Assembly: GCA_903909415.1 (NCBI GenBank)
Contig: CAIVVS010000113.1
Location: 1-24,788, forward strand
DNA: 24,788 nucleotides
DNA from: an uncultured Pseudomonadota bacterium
GTDB lineage: Bacteria; Pseudomonadota; Gammaproteobacteria; Burkholderiales; SG8-39
Reading direction: 5' to 3'
The notes below the pieces were generated by a model, which was not told the origin of the DNA, did not search any database, and was given only the letters and a program-made list of their open reading frames with translations. Each line of letters begins with the position of its first letter. Position 1 is the first letter of the stretch. The position numbers were made by a program, and so were the translations under genes. Positions 14,208-21,895 of the stretch are shown piece after piece.

Positions 14208-15947
14208 ATGTACATATACGACGACATCGACCAGCGCATCGTCGACGAGCGCGTCGACCAGTTCCGCGAGCAGGTGCGGCGCCACCTGGCCGGCGAGCTG
14301 TCCGATGACGACTTCCGGCCGCTTCGACTGAGGAACGGCCTCTACGTGCAGCGCCACGCGCCCATGCTGCGCGTGGCCATTCCCTACGGGCTGCTGTCCT
14401 CGCGCCAGCTGCGCGCGCTCGCGCACATCGCGCGCCGCTGGGACCGCGGCTACGGCCACTTCAGCACGCGCCAGAACATCCAGTTCAACTGGCCGAAGCT
14501 CGCGGACGTGCCGGACATCCTCGCGGAACTGGCCAGGGTTCAGATGCACGCGATCCAGACCTCGGGCAACTGCATACGCAATACCACCACCGACCAGTTC
14601 GCCGGCGTCGCGGCGGACGAGGTGCTCGATTCCTTCGTCTGGTGCGAGCTGATCCGGCAGTGGTCGACCTTCCATCCCGAGTTCAACTGGCTGCCGCGCA
14701 AGTTCAAGATCGCGGTGAACGGCGCGCGCGAGGACCGGGCCGCGACCCTGGTGCACGACATCGGCCTGCACGTGACGAGCGCCCGGCCGGTGGATGCGGC
14801 CAACCAGGCGGCCGACGGCGTGAGCGTGGGCGACACCGGGTTCCGGGTGATCGTGGGCGGCGGCCTGGGCCGCGCGCCGGTGATCGGCCACGTGATCCGC
14901 GAGTTCCTGCCCTGGCGCCACCTGCTGACCTACCTGGACGCGATCCTGCGCACCTACAACCTGCACGGCCGGCGCGACAACATGCACAAGGCGCGCATCA
15001 AGTTCCTGGTCAGGGAGCGGGGACCCGCCGCCTTCGCGGCCGAGGTGGAGGCCGAGTGGGCGCAGCTGCGCAACGGCCCGCAGACCCTGACCGAGGCGGA
15101 GGTCGAGCGCGTGAGCCGGCGCTTCACGCGCCCCGCCTACGAACGGCTGCAGGCGCGTCCCGCGGCGCTTGCCGAATCGCGGGAGGCGGACCGCGCCTTC
15201 GCCGCCTGGCACAAGCGCAACACCCATGCCCACAAGCAGCCCGGCTATGCCGCCGTGACCCTGTCGCTGAAGCAGACCGGCGTACCGCCGGGAGACGCGA
15301 CCGCCGAACAGATGGACGCGGTGGCAGACCTGGCCGAGCGGTACTCGTTTGGCGAGTTGCGCGTGTCGCACGAGCAGAACCTGATCCTCGCCGACGTACG
15401 CGAAGACCGGCTGCACGGTCTCTGGACGGAAGCCCGCGCGCTGGGCCTGGCCACGCCGAATGCCGGCCTGATCACCAACATCATCTGCTGCCCGGGCGGG
15501 GACTTCTGCTCGCTGGCCAATGCCAAGTCCATCCCGGTCGCGCAGGCGATCCAGGAGCGCTTCGCGGACCTGGACTACCTGTTCGACGTGGGGGAGCTGG
15601 ACCTCAACATCTCCGGCTGCATGAACGCCTGCGGCCACCACCACATCGGCCACATCGGCATCCTCGGCGTGGACAAGCAGGGCGCCGAGTTCTACCAGGT
15701 CGAGATCGGCGGCTCGCAGGGCCTGCAGGCCTCGCTGGGCAAGGTGATCGGGCCGTCCTTCTCGCAGGAGCAAGTGCCCAATGTGGTCGAGTCGCTCATC
15801 GCCTGCTACCTGGAGCGCCGCGACAGCGAGGCCGAGCGCTTCATCGACGTGGTGCGCCGCATCGGCGCCGAACCCTTCAAGGAAAGAGTGTATGGCTCAC
15901 GTGATCATCAAGCGCCGCGTCGAAACGGACAACTGGAAGCGGCTTGA
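14208..15947 (+). CDS. cysI: Sulfite reductase hemoprotein (siroheme/4Fe-4S)
   Basis: 579 residues. The siroheme and iron-sulfur ligands are clear: 'CCPGGDFCSLANAKS' (C-X5-C, about residue 427) and 'SGCMNACGHHHIGHIG' (C-X3-C, about 470). N-terminal 'GYGHFSTRQNIQFNW' and 'RNTTTDQFAGV' are the siroheme-cradle Arg motifs. The enzyme reduces sulfite to sulfide in cytosol during cysteine synthesis; a nitrite reductase role is less likely given the CysB, DUF934 and CobA neighbours. The ATG at 14208 has a poor ribosome site. The 3' end overlaps DUF934 by 56 bp. No flavoprotein CysJ is seen, as usual for this betaproteobacterial type. Confidence 0.93.
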   Translation: MYIYDDIDQRIVDERVDQFREQVRRHLAGELSDDDFRPLRLRNGLYVQRHAPMLRVAIPYGLLSSRQLRALAHIARRWDRGYGHFSTRQNIQFNWPKLADVPDILAELARVQMHAIQTSGNCIRNTTTDQFAGVAADEVLDSFVWCELIRQWSTFHPEFNWLPRKFKIAVNGAREDRAATLVHDIGLHVTSARPVDAANQAADGVSVGDTGFRVIVGGGLGRAPVIGHVIREFLPWRHLLTYLDAILRTYNLHGRRDNMHKARIKFLVRERGPAAFAAEVEAEWAQLRNGPQTLTEAEVERVSRRFTRPAYERLQARPAALAESREADRAFAAWHKRNTHAHKQPGYAAVTLSLKQTGVPPGDATAEQMDAVADLAERYSFGELRVSHEQNLILADVREDRLHGLWTEARALGLATPNAGLITNIICCPGGDFCSLANAKSIPVAQAIQERFADLDYLFDVGELDLNISGCMNACGHHHIGHIGILGVDKQGAEFYQVEIGGSQGLQASLGKVIGPSFSQEQVPNVVESLIACYLERRDSEAERFIDVVRRIGAEPFKERVYGSRDHQAPRRNGQLEAA

Positions 15948-16425
15948 TGCCGGCGCGTCCGCAGACGCGCTGGACCAAGCCGGCGACCTGGTCGTACCGC
16001 TCGCGCTGTGGAACGCCTCGCGCGGCCCCATCGCGCGGCGCGCGGGGCGGACCGGCGTGTGGCTCGCGGCGGGGCAGGACGCGGAAGCCCTTGCGCCCGA
16101 CCTGCACGCGCTGCCGCTGGTCGCCGTGGCGTTCCCGAAGCTCGCCGATGGCCGCGGCCACTCGACCGGATGGCTGCTGCGAAAGCGCCTCGGTTACCGG
16201 GGTGAGCTGCGGGCCTTCGGCGACCTGATACCGGACAGCCTGCTGTTGCTGGAGCGCTGCGGCTTCGATGCCTTCGAGCTGCGCGAAGGAGAAGACCCGG
16301 AACGCGCGCTTGCCGCGTTCACCGAACTACCCACGACCTACCAGGCCTCGGCGACCGATCCCCTGCCCGCGTTCCGCCGGCATGGATCGGCGCAGGTACT
16401 GCACGTGGCCCTGGAAACGGCGTGA
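15892..16425 (+). CDS. DUF934 protein, predicted partner of sulfite reductase
   Basis: 177 residues. DUF934 family, recognised by 'LPLVAVAFPKLADGRGHSTGWLLRKRLGYRGELRAFGD', and by its constant place after cysI in betaproteobacteria. The family is thought to help sulfite reduction, but its biochemical role is not established. There is no signal peptide or membrane segment, so it is cytosolic. The ATG at 15892 has AAGGAAAGAG upstream within cysI and lies 56 bp before the cysI stop. It ends in GTGA, sharing four bases with the cobA start, so cysI, DUF934 and cobA are translated as a unit. Confidence 0.9.
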   Translation: MAHVIIKRRVETDNWKRLDAGASADALDQAGDLVVPLALWNASRGPIARRAGRTGVWLAAGQDAEALAPDLHALPLVAVAFPKLADGRGHSTGWLLRKRLGYRGELRAFGDLIPDSLLLLERCGFDAFELREGEDPERALAAFTELPTTYQASATDPLPAFRRHGSAQVLHVALETA

Positions 16426-17198
16426 GCGCGCAGGACCGCGATGCGCCGCGCGTCTGGCTGGTGGGGGCCGGGCCGGGGAGCGCCGACCTCCTGACGCTGC
16501 GCGCCGCCCGCTTGCTCGCGCAGGCCGACATCGTGTTCCATGACGCGCTGGTACAGGACGGGATCCTTGCGCTCGCCCCGCAGGCCGAGCTGGTATCCGT
16601 GGGCAAGCGCTGCGGCCGCCACTCCACCGCGCAGCGCTTCATCAACAAGCGGCTGGTCGATGCGGCGCGCAGCCATCGCTGCGTGGTGCGCCTCAAGGGC
16701 GGCGACCCGATGCTGTTCGGCCGGGCGCAGGAAGAGATCGACGCCCTCCACGCCGCCGGCATCGCCGTCGAAGTCGTGCCCGGCGTGACGGCCGCGCTGG
16801 CATCCAGCGCCGCGCTGGGCGTGTCGCTCACGCGTCGCGGCACCAGCCGCAACGTGGTGTTCGCCACCCCCCGGGTCGGCGAGGACCAGCAGCCGGGCGA
16901 CTGGGCGGCGAGCGTCGCCGCCGCCGACACCGCCGTGATCTACATGGGCGCGGGCGAGGCAGCTGCCATCACCCGCACGCTGCTTGACCGCGGCGTGCCC
17001 GCTGCCACGCCGGCGGCCCTGGTCGAGTCGGCATCGCTGCCGGAACAGCGGGTCGCCGCGGGACGCCTCGCCGACCTGCCGGACATGGCCAGGCTGCTGG
17101 GCATGGGACCGGCGACCATCCTGCTTGGGGAGGTGTTCGCGGAGGCCGCGGCGCGGGCCGCGCGAACGGAGCTCGGCCGGGCGTCCGCGACGGCCTGA
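16422..17198 (+). CDS. cobA: Uroporphyrinogen-III C-methyltransferase (siroheme synthesis)
   Basis: 258 residues, a stand-alone SUMT domain rather than a CysG fusion. Motifs: 'VWLVGAGPGSADLLTLRAAR' (SAM-binding loop), 'VVRLKGGDPMLFGR', and 'EVVPGVTAALASSAALGVSLTRRG'. It methylates uroporphyrinogen III twice to precorrin-2, the first step to siroheme, which CysI needs. The start is GTG at 16422, overlapping the DUF934 stop (GTGA). The oxidase/ferrochelatase step must be encoded elsewhere. Last gene of the operon; its stop is 31 bp from the convergent dsbB stop. Confidence 0.93.
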   Translation: MSAQDRDAPRVWLVGAGPGSADLLTLRAARLLAQADIVFHDALVQDGILALAPQAELVSVGKRCGRHSTAQRFINKRLVDAARSHRCVVRLKGGDPMLFGRAQEEIDALHAAGIAVEVVPGVTAALASSAALGVSLTRRGTSRNVVFATPRVGEDQQPGDWAASVAAADTAVIYMGAGEAAAITRTLLDRGVPAATPAALVESASLPEQRVAAGRLADLPDMARLLGMGPATILLGEVFAEAAARAARTELGRASATA

Positions 17199-17203
17199 GG
17201 CCC

Positions 17204-17241
17204 AGGGACGCGAACCAAGGGACGCAAGTTCAGGGACGCGA
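17204..17241. repeat. Three direct repeats of AGGGACGC at a 14-bp period
   Basis: AGGGACGCGA, AGGGACGCAA and AGGGACGCGA begin at 17204, 17218 and 17232, exactly 14 bp apart. They fill the gap between the cobA and dsbB stops, and the last copy encodes the final residues of DsbB. It looks like tandem duplication of the dsbB 3' end; no function can be assigned. Confidence 0.7.
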
Positions 17242-17772
17242 GGCCAGGTACAGCGCGTAGACGAAGAAGCCGGCGAAGGCCATCAGCGTCCATTCGGGTA
17301 TGGACAGCGTGAGGAAGGTCCAGTCCACCACGGCGCAGTCGCCGGTCCCGCGCAGCGTGCGCCGCACCGCCTCGACGGCGCCGACGGAATCCAGCATGAA
17401 CTCCAGCGTCGGGCCGCACATCGGGCGACGGTCCTCGGGCAGGTGCTGCAGCCAGACATGGCGCCCGGCCACGGCCAGGCCCGCGGAGGCCGACAGGGTC
17501 ACCAGCACGCCGTAGATCCAGGCACCGACGCGCTTCGGGTGGTGGATGGCCGCCAGCAGGAAGGCGATGCCCACCGCGCCCAGCGCGACCCGCTGGAGCA
17601 TGCACAGCGGGCAGGGCTCCAGGCCCTTGGCGTACTGGAGGTAGAAGCCGAAGCCCAGCATCGCCGCGCAGGCGAAGGCGCCGAGCGCGTTGCCGCTGCG
17701 GCGCGAGGTGAACGCGGTCACGTACCAGGGGCGTTCATGGCCGGATGGTGCGTGGGCGGATGTTGCGGGCAT
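17230..17772 (-). CDS. dsbB: Disulfide bond formation protein B
   Basis: 180 residues. Inner-membrane quinone-linked oxidase that reoxidises DsbA. Four hydrophobic segments are visible (about 29-46, 61-78, 84-102, 157-177). The first periplasmic pair is CPLC (C54, C57), the second is C119 ('MCGPTLEFML') and C146 ('GDCAVVDW'), and both are complete. 'LTLSIPEWTL' is a family motif. The start is put at 17772 because GAGGA (17782-17786) is 9 nt upstream; the in-frame ATG at 17781 touches that site and would have no spacing. A TATCAT hexamer at 17801-17806 may be its -10. Convergent with cobA. Confidence 0.93.
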   Translation of the reverse strand: MPATSAHAPSGHERPWYVTAFTSRRSGNALGAFACAAMLGFGFYLQYAKGLEPCPLCMLQRVALGAVGIAFLLAAIHHPKRVGAWIYGVLVTLSASAGLAVAGRHVWLQHLPEDRRPMCGPTLEFMLDSVGAVEAVRRTLRGTGDCAVVDWTFLTLSIPEWTLMAFAGFFVYALYLASRP

Positions 17773-17781
17773 GGCGGGCAT

Positions 17782-17786
17782 TCCTC
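17782..17786 (-). promoter_or_regulatory. Ribosome-binding site deciding the dsbB start
   Basis: GAGGA on the minus strand, 9 nt from the ATG at 17772 and immediately adjacent to the ATG at 17781. It favours the shorter, 180-residue product. Confidence 0.6.
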
Positions 17787-17905
17787 GTCAGCGGGGGGCC
17801 ATGATACGACGCGTGTCCCGCCGGATTGGTTCCTTGGCCGGGACAGTCCGTTCACGGCGAGCCCGGACAGGTGAGGCCGGGCGCATGCCCGGACAACGAC
17901 GGGCG

Positions 17906-17992
17906 CTAGGCAATGCCGCCGGCGGCGAGCAGCCACAACCCGACGATGGCGATCGAAGCCAGCAAGCAGGATACCCGGGGGATGTAGTCCAT
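17906..17992 (-). CDS. Predicted small single-span membrane protein (28 residues)
   Basis: A short frame: MDYIPRVSCLL followed by ASIAIVGLWLLAAGGIA and TAG. About 18 consecutive nonpolar residues form one likely transmembrane helix after a short polar start with one Arg, like many small bacterial membrane peptides. AGGA lies 7 nt before the ATG at 17992, and a promoter-like pair lies further upstream, after the aminotransferase terminator, so it can be transcribed alone or with dsbB. An in-frame ATG at 18016 would give 36 residues but has no ribosome site. I recognise no family. Coding capacity is plausible, not proven. Confidence 0.45.
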   Translation of the reverse strand: MDYIPRVSCLLASIAIVGLWLLAAGGIA

Positions 17993-18022
17993 GACAGCGT
18001 CCTGCGATAAGCACATGCCGGC

Positions 18023-18050
18023 ACCATAGCCGCCGCGCTTGCGCCCGCAA
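18023..18050 (-). promoter_or_regulatory. Promoter candidate for the small membrane protein
   Basis: On the minus strand TTGCGG (18045-18050), a 16-bp spacer and TATGGT (18023-18028) precede the 28-codon frame by about 30 bp. The hexamers match consensus only partly. Confidence 0.35.
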
Positions 18051-18104
18051 ACGAACTTGTGCTTCGCTGCTTATTCCCCGCGGGCAGGCTTGCGCCGAAA
18101 ACAA

Positions 18105-18129
18105 AAAGGCCCGGCATCGCCGGGCCTTT
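18105..18129 (-). terminator. Intrinsic terminator of the aminotransferase gene
   Basis: AAAGGCCCGGC (18105-18115) pairs perfectly with GCCGGGCCTTT (18119-18129) around a 3-nt loop. Read on the minus strand the stem is followed by TTTTTGTTTT, a good U-tract, and it lies 20 bp after the aminotransferase stop. It separates that gene from the small membrane frame and dsbB. Confidence 0.9.
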
Positions 18130-18149
18130 CCTTCAGCCTGCCAGCCGTG

Positions 18150-19661
18150 TCAGGCGGCGGCCTTCTGCTTGGCCTTGGTCGCCTGCGCGGCCTTGGCATG
18201 CATCTGCGCATAGGCGCCGTGCGCGGCGGCCTCCGCGTCGCCCACGTGGACCGGGTGGCCCACGTCGTCCAGCGCCGAACCGAGCGCGGACAGGCACAGC
18301 ATCACGTTCTCGGGACGGGCCGAGTAGCCCATGATGCCGATGCGCCAGATCTTGCCGGCCAGCGGCCCCAGGCCCGCGCCGATCTCGAGGTTGAACTCGG
18401 ACAGCAGCTGCTTGCGGACCTGCGCTTCCTTGGGCTGGAGCGACTCGGGGATCTTGATCGCGTTCATCTGCGGCAGGCGGTAGGGCTCCTTCACCAGGAA
18501 CTCCAGGCCCATCGCCTCGACGCCGGCCTTGAGCGCGACGTGGTGGCGGTAGTGGCGCGCCCAGCAGGCCTCCAGGCCTTCCTCGCGGATCAGCAGCAGG
18601 GCTTCATGCAGGCCGAACAGCGAGTTGGTGGGGGCGGTGTGGTGGTAGGTGCGGGTGGTGGCGCCCCAGTAGCCCAGCAGCAGGTTCATGTCCATGAACC
18701 AGGAGTGGATCTTGTCCTTGCGCGCCTTGACGCGCTCGACCACGCGCTCGGAGAACGACACCGGCGACAGGCCGGGCGTGCACGACAGGCATTTCTGGCT
18801 GCCGGAGTAGATCGCGTCGATGTTCCACTCGTCCACGCGCACCGGCGTGCCGCCCAGCGACGTCACCGCGTCGACGATGGTCAGCATGTCGTACCTGTGG
18901 GCGATCTCGACCAGGGTCTTGGCGTCGGACTGCACGCCGGTGGACGTCTCGGCGTGCACGAAGGCCACGACCTTGGCGTCGCGGTTGGCCTTGCACGCGT
19001 CTTCCAGCGTGTTGGGGTCGATCGGCTCGCCCCAGGGCGCCTCGACCACCACCGGGATGCCGCCGGCGCGCTCGACGTTCTCGATCATGCGCCCGCCGAA
19101 CACGCCGTTCCTGCAGACGATCACCTTGTCGCCGGGGGCGACCATGTTCACGAAGCAGTACTCCATGCCGACCGAGCCCGGGCCCGAGGCCGGGAAGGTG
19201 AGCGGGTTCTTGGTCTGGTAGACGTAGCGCAGGAGCGACTTCAGCTCTTCCATCATGTCCACGAACACCGGGTCGAGGTAGCCGATCGCCGGCTGGCTCA
19301 TGGTGGTGAGCACGCGCGGGTGGATCTCCGTCGGACCCGGGCCCATCAGCGTGCGCTGCGGCGGGTGGAAGGACGAGATGCGTTTCGCGGGGGCGAAGCT
19401 GTTCATGGTGTCACTCCTCTGGTTCGACCCGAAATCGTCGGGCCGTGATTTGACCTTCACCGGCTTGACCGCGGCGGCCTCTTCCAGCACGTCGACCGCC
19501 TCGATCTTGCCGTTGGTCACGCGCTCGACTTCTGCCGCCCATCGGGCCGGGACATAGCCGGACTTGACCCAGTTGTTGACCACGGCACGGTCGACGCTGA
19601 AGGTGCGCGCGACCTCGGCCTGGCTGCCAAATATGGATACGAGTCTCAGGGCGCAGTTCAT
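18150..19661 (-). CDS. Cro/YdaS-like HTH fused to alanine-glyoxylate/serine-pyruvate aminotransferase
   Basis: One unbroken frame of 503 codons. Residues 1-60 are a Cro/YdaS-type helix-turn-helix ('FGSQAEVARTFSVDRAVVNNWVKSGYVPARW'), 61-85 an Ala/Lys-rich linker, and 86-503 a class V aminotransferase with 'LMGPGPTEIHPRVL', 'HAETSTGV', 'DAVTSLGG' and the PLP lysine in 'YSGSQKCLS' (K205 counted from the inner ATG). The aminotransferase normally starts alone; an ATG at 19406 with AGAGGAG 7 nt upstream would give a normal 418-residue enzyme. So two products are possible: a long DNA-binding form and a short enzyme. The enzyme would make glycine from glyoxylate or deaminate serine. The C-terminus is an odd Ala/Lys-rich tail. 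A missed stop or frame error in the HTH part is the alternative. Confidence 0.85.
   Translation of the reverse strand: MNCALRLVSIFGSQAEVARTFSVDRAVVNNWVKSGYVPARWAAEVERVTNGKIEAVDVLEEAAAVKPVKVKSRPDDFGSNQRSDTMNSFAPAKRISSFHPPQRTLMGPGPTEIHPRVLTTMSQPAIGYLDPVFVDMMEELKSLLRYVYQTKNPLTFPASGPGSVGMEYCFVNMVAPGDKVIVCRNGVFGGRMIENVERAGGIPVVVEAPWGEPIDPNTLEDACKANRDAKVVAFVHAETSTGVQSDAKTLVEIAHRYDMLTIVDAVTSLGGTPVRVDEWNIDAIYSGSQKCLSCTPGLSPVSFSERVVERVKARKDKIHSWFMDMNLLLGYWGATTRTYHHTAPTNSLFGLHEALLLIREEGLEACWARHYRHHVALKAGVEAMGLEFLVKEPYRLPQMNAIKIPESLQPKEAQVRKQLLSEFNLEIGAGLGPLAGKIWRIGIMGYSARPENVMLCLSALGSALDDVGHPVHVGDAEAAAHGAYAQMHAKAAQATKAKQKAAA
19414..19420 (-). promoter_or_regulatory. Internal ribosome-binding site before the aminotransferase domain
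   Basis: AGAGGAG on the minus strand, 7 nt before the ATG at 19406, inside the longer frame. Its quality and spacing argue that the aminotransferase is also, or mainly, started here. Confidence 0.7.
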
Positions 19662-19671
19662 GGGAGGCCGG

Positions 19672-19700
19672 AGCCTAGCATGTCAAACTGAACTTGACAA
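19672..19700 (-). promoter_or_regulatory. Promoter of the HTH-aminotransferase gene
   Basis: Minus-strand TTGTCA (19695-19700), a 17-bp spacer and TAGGCT (19672-19677). The -10 ends only 10 bp before the first ATG at 19661, so the message would have a leader of a few bases. No ribosome site precedes that ATG, which fits near-leaderless translation of the HTH part. Confidence 0.5.
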
Positions 19701-19707
19701 ATTGACA
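19681..19707. promoter_or_regulatory. TGTCAA/TTGACA repeat cluster, possible autoregulatory operator
   Basis: TGTCAA (19681-19686) and TTGACA (19694-19699) form a perfect 6-bp dyad with a 7-bp spacer, and a third TTGACA follows at 19702-19707. The cluster covers the -35 and spacer of the promoter, where a repressor such as the encoded HTH could bind. Confidence 0.5.
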
Positions 19708-19727
19708 GGGAAGCCCGGGCGGGGCCA

Positions 19728-20657
19728 TCAGTCCGACAGGCCGTGGAAGGTGACCGGAACGGCCTCGGGTTCGGCCGACAGGCCGGAAAAATCCTCTTCA
19801 TAATCAAAGGCCTTGTCCCCATTCGGCATGGGAAGCCCGGTCATGGCCAAGCCGGCGAAGTCGAACAGGCCACGGTCCATCAGGTGCGAGGCATCCACCC
19901 GGGACAGGCTGTTGAATATGCTCTCCACCCGGCCGGGGAAGCGCTTCTCCCAGTCCCTGAGCATCATCTTGATCTGCTTGCGCTGCAGGTTCTCCTGCGA
20001 GCCGCACAGGTCGCAGGGAATGATGGGAAAGCCGCGCACCTCGGCGTGGCGCGCGAGGTCGGCCTCCTTCACGTAGGCCAGCGGGCGGATCACCATGTGC
20101 CGGCCGTCGTCGGACACCAGCTTGGGCGGCATGGACTTGAGCCGGCCGCCGAAGAACAGGTTCAGGAAGAAGGTTTCCAGGATGTCGTCGCGGTGGTGGC
20201 CCAGCGCGATGCGGGTCGCCCCGAGTTCACCGGCCAGCCGGTACAGCACGCCGCGGCGCAGCCGTGAGCACAGGCTGCACATGGTCTTGCCCTCGGGGAT
20301 GTTGCGCTTGACCACGCTGTAGGTGTCCTGGGCCTCGATGTGGAACGGGATGCCCAGGCCGGCCAGGTAATCGGGCAGCACGTGCTTCGGAAAGCCCGGA
20401 TGGCCCTGGTCCAGGTTCACCGCGACCAGGTCGAAGGACACCGGCGCGCGCTCGCGCAGCTTCATCAGCACGTCCAGCAGCGCGTAGCTGTCCTTGCCGC
20501 CGGACAGGCAGACCATGACGCGGTCGCCCTCGCCCAGCATGCCGAAGTCGACGATCGCCTGCCCGGCCAGGCGCGCGAGGCGCTTGTCCAGCTTGTTGGC
20601 TTCGAGCCTGGCCTTCTCGGCGGCTCGGTGGTCGACTGGGTGGTCGGGGGCGTTCAT
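19728..20657 (-). CDS. ttcA: tRNA 2-thiocytidine biosynthesis protein TtcA
   Basis: 309 residues. An ATP-dependent PP-loop enzyme that thiolates C32 of certain tRNAs in the cytosol using a [4Fe-4S] cluster. Seen: PP-loop 'CLSGGKDSY' (52-57), the cluster Cys pair '[11 protein letters not shown]' (C127, C130), the third Cys in 'IPCDLCGSQ' (C215), and 'LGHHRDD', '[10 protein letters not shown]' and 'RPLAYVKE'. Length and motifs are normal. No clear ribosome site precedes the ATG at 20657; a hairpin with GATAAT lies right upstream. It is followed after 66 bp by the promoter of the HTH-aminotransferase gene, so they are separate units. Confidence 0.95.
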   Translation of the reverse strand: MNAPDHPVDHRAAEKARLEANKLDKRLARLAGQAIVDFGMLGEGDRVMVCLSGGKDSYALLDVLMKLRERAPVSFDLVAVNLDQGHPGFPKHVLPDYLAGLGIPFHIEAQDTYSVVKRNIPEGKTMCSLCSRLRRGVLYRLAGELGATRIALGHHRDDILETFFLNLFFGGRLKSMPPKLVSDDGRHMVIRPLAYVKEADLARHAEVRGFPIIPCDLCGSQENLQRKQIKMMLRDWEKRFPGRVESIFNSLSRVDASHLMDRGLFDFAGLAMTGLPMPNGDKAFDYEEDFSGLSAEPEAVPVTFHGLSD

Positions 20658-20660
20658 GGA

Positions 20661-20678
20661 TCCGGGGATTATCCCGGA
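20661..20678. repeat. Hairpin just upstream of ttcA
   Basis: TCCGGG-GATTAT-CCCGGA, perfect 6-bp arms and a 6-nt loop, only 3 bp from the ttcA ATG. On the minus strand it contains GATAAT, a possible -10, so the transcript may start within or just after it. Function uncertain. Confidence 0.3.
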
Positions 20679-20742
20679 ATCGCCCGGCGACCGTGGCCAG
20701 GGAAAGTGGACCGGGTGGGGCGGCGGTGCGACGGGCGGATGC

Positions 20743-21834
20743 TCAGCCCGCCAGCCGCTGCTGGCCGTCGGGATGCGCCTCTTCCCGGTAGATGCCCAGG
20801 CTCTTCATCAGCGGGAAGTCCTGCAGCGAGAACAGGATCGCCGGCTCGCCGCCGGTGTTGGCATGCTCGTGCCAGAAATAGGACGGGACCACGAAGAAGT
20901 CCCCCTCGGACCAGTCGAACGGCCGGCCGTTGATCACGGTCTGGCCGCGCCCCTCGAACACGTAGTAGACCGCGCTGCTGGCCTGGCGGTGGGCGCGGGT
21001 GCGCACGCCCTTGCGGATCATCTGGATGCAGCAGGCGAAGGTCCGGTAGAACGAGCCGCCGGTGGCCGGATCGACGTATTCCATCATCACGTCGTCGAAC
21101 GGGTTGGACTCGTGCTCGGCCAGGCGCTTGAGCGCGGCATGGGTCTGCGCCCAGCGGTAATGGATCAGCCCGGCGCGGTGCGAGCTGCCCTGCATGTCGG
21201 TCATCGGCCGCAGGCCGACCGCGCTGTAGCGCTGCTCGGAGATGCCGGCCTTGCGCGCGGACAGGCGCTCCTGCCCGGACAGCTCGTAGCCGATCTCCTC
21301 CTCCATGGACTTCAGGTAGCCGCAGTTGTCCAGGTACTGGATCATTGGCAGGTCGAGCGCGTCGATCCACACGCCGGGCTCCGTGCCCTCGTTGCCGTAG
21401 TCGTGCCATTCCCAGCCCGGGGTGACCACGAGGTCGCCGCGCTGCATGTTGCAGCGGTCCTGCTCCACGGTCGTGTAGGAACTGCCGCTGAGGAAGAAGC
21501 GGATCGCGTTGGCCGTGTGCCGGTGCGGCACGGCGAACTCCTGCGGCAGGATCTGCTGGATGGACACCGACATGGTCGAGGTCACGTACTTCCAGTCGGG
21601 CGTGCCGGGGTTGATGAAGCGCAGCATGCGGCGCTCGCCCAGCGCGACGTGCTTGCTCATGTCGAGCAGCCGCTGCACGTCGGCGTTCTTCCAGATGTGC
21701 GGCAGCACCAGCTGCTCGCGCGGGCGCACCACCGGACGGCCCGCCGAGCCGGGGATGTCCAGCGACGCGCGGTCCAGGTCCCTGAAGAAGGCGTCCAGCT
21801 CGCCGTCGACGGCGCTTGCAGCAGTGCTTGCCAT
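20743..21834 (-). CDS. Gentisate 1,2-dioxygenase-like bicupin ring-cleavage dioxygenase
   Basis: 363 residues. Bicupin Fe(II) dioxygenase of the gentisate / salicylate / 1-hydroxy-2-naphthoate 1,2-dioxygenase family. The N-terminal cupin has the iron motif '[16 protein letters not shown]' (H104, H106) and '[13 protein letters not shown]' (H144), followed by 'WIDALDLPM'. The C-terminal cupin is '[37 protein letters not shown]'. Such enzymes split the aromatic ring between carboxyl and hydroxyl carbons, giving maleylpyruvate from gentisate. Start ATG at 21834 with a GGGGGG-type site; an upstream in-frame extension overlaps the promoter and is unlikely. No maleylpyruvate isomerase or fumarylpyruvate hydrolase gene is next to it, so the exact substrate is open. 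Confidence 0.87.
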   Translation of the reverse strand: MASTAASAVDGELDAFFRDLDRASLDIPGSAGRPVVRPREQLVLPHIWKNADVQRLLDMSKHVALGERRMLRFINPGTPDWKYVTSTMSVSIQQILPQEFAVPHRHTANAIRFFLSGSSYTTVEQDRCNMQRGDLVVTPGWEWHDYGNEGTEPGVWIDALDLPMIQYLDNCGYLKSMEEEIGYELSGQERLSARKAGISEQRYSAVGLRPMTDMQGSSHRAGLIHYRWAQTHAALKRLAEHESNPFDDVMMEYVDPATGGSFYRTFACCIQMIRKGVRTRAHRQASSAVYYVFEGRGQTVINGRPFDWSEGDFFVVPSYFWHEHANTGGEPAILFSLQDFPLMKSLGIYREEAHPDGQQRLAG

Positions 21835-21876
21835 GGAACCCCCCGGTTGTCGTCCGCCGTCGGTGGCGGCCGTGAA

Positions 21877-21895
21877 TGTTTGCGAAACGCAAACA
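21877..21895. promoter_or_regulatory. Operator-like palindrome of the dioxygenase gene
   Basis: TGTTTGCG-AAA-CGCAAACA: perfect 8-bp arms and a 3-bp centre. It directly abuts the downstream edge of the -10 candidate, where a bound repressor would block transcription. Dyads of this shape are used by IclR- and GntR-type regulators of aromatic degradation; which one acts here is unknown. Confidence 0.6.

Noticed and set aside
14160..15773. 537-residue minus-strand frame over cysI
   Set aside because: A shadow of the sulfite reductase gene, with no family match.
19407..19661. HTH part as a separate small gene
   Set aside because: There is no stop codon before the aminotransferase frame; independent initiation of the enzyme is possible, but a separate HTH gene would need a stop that is not there.
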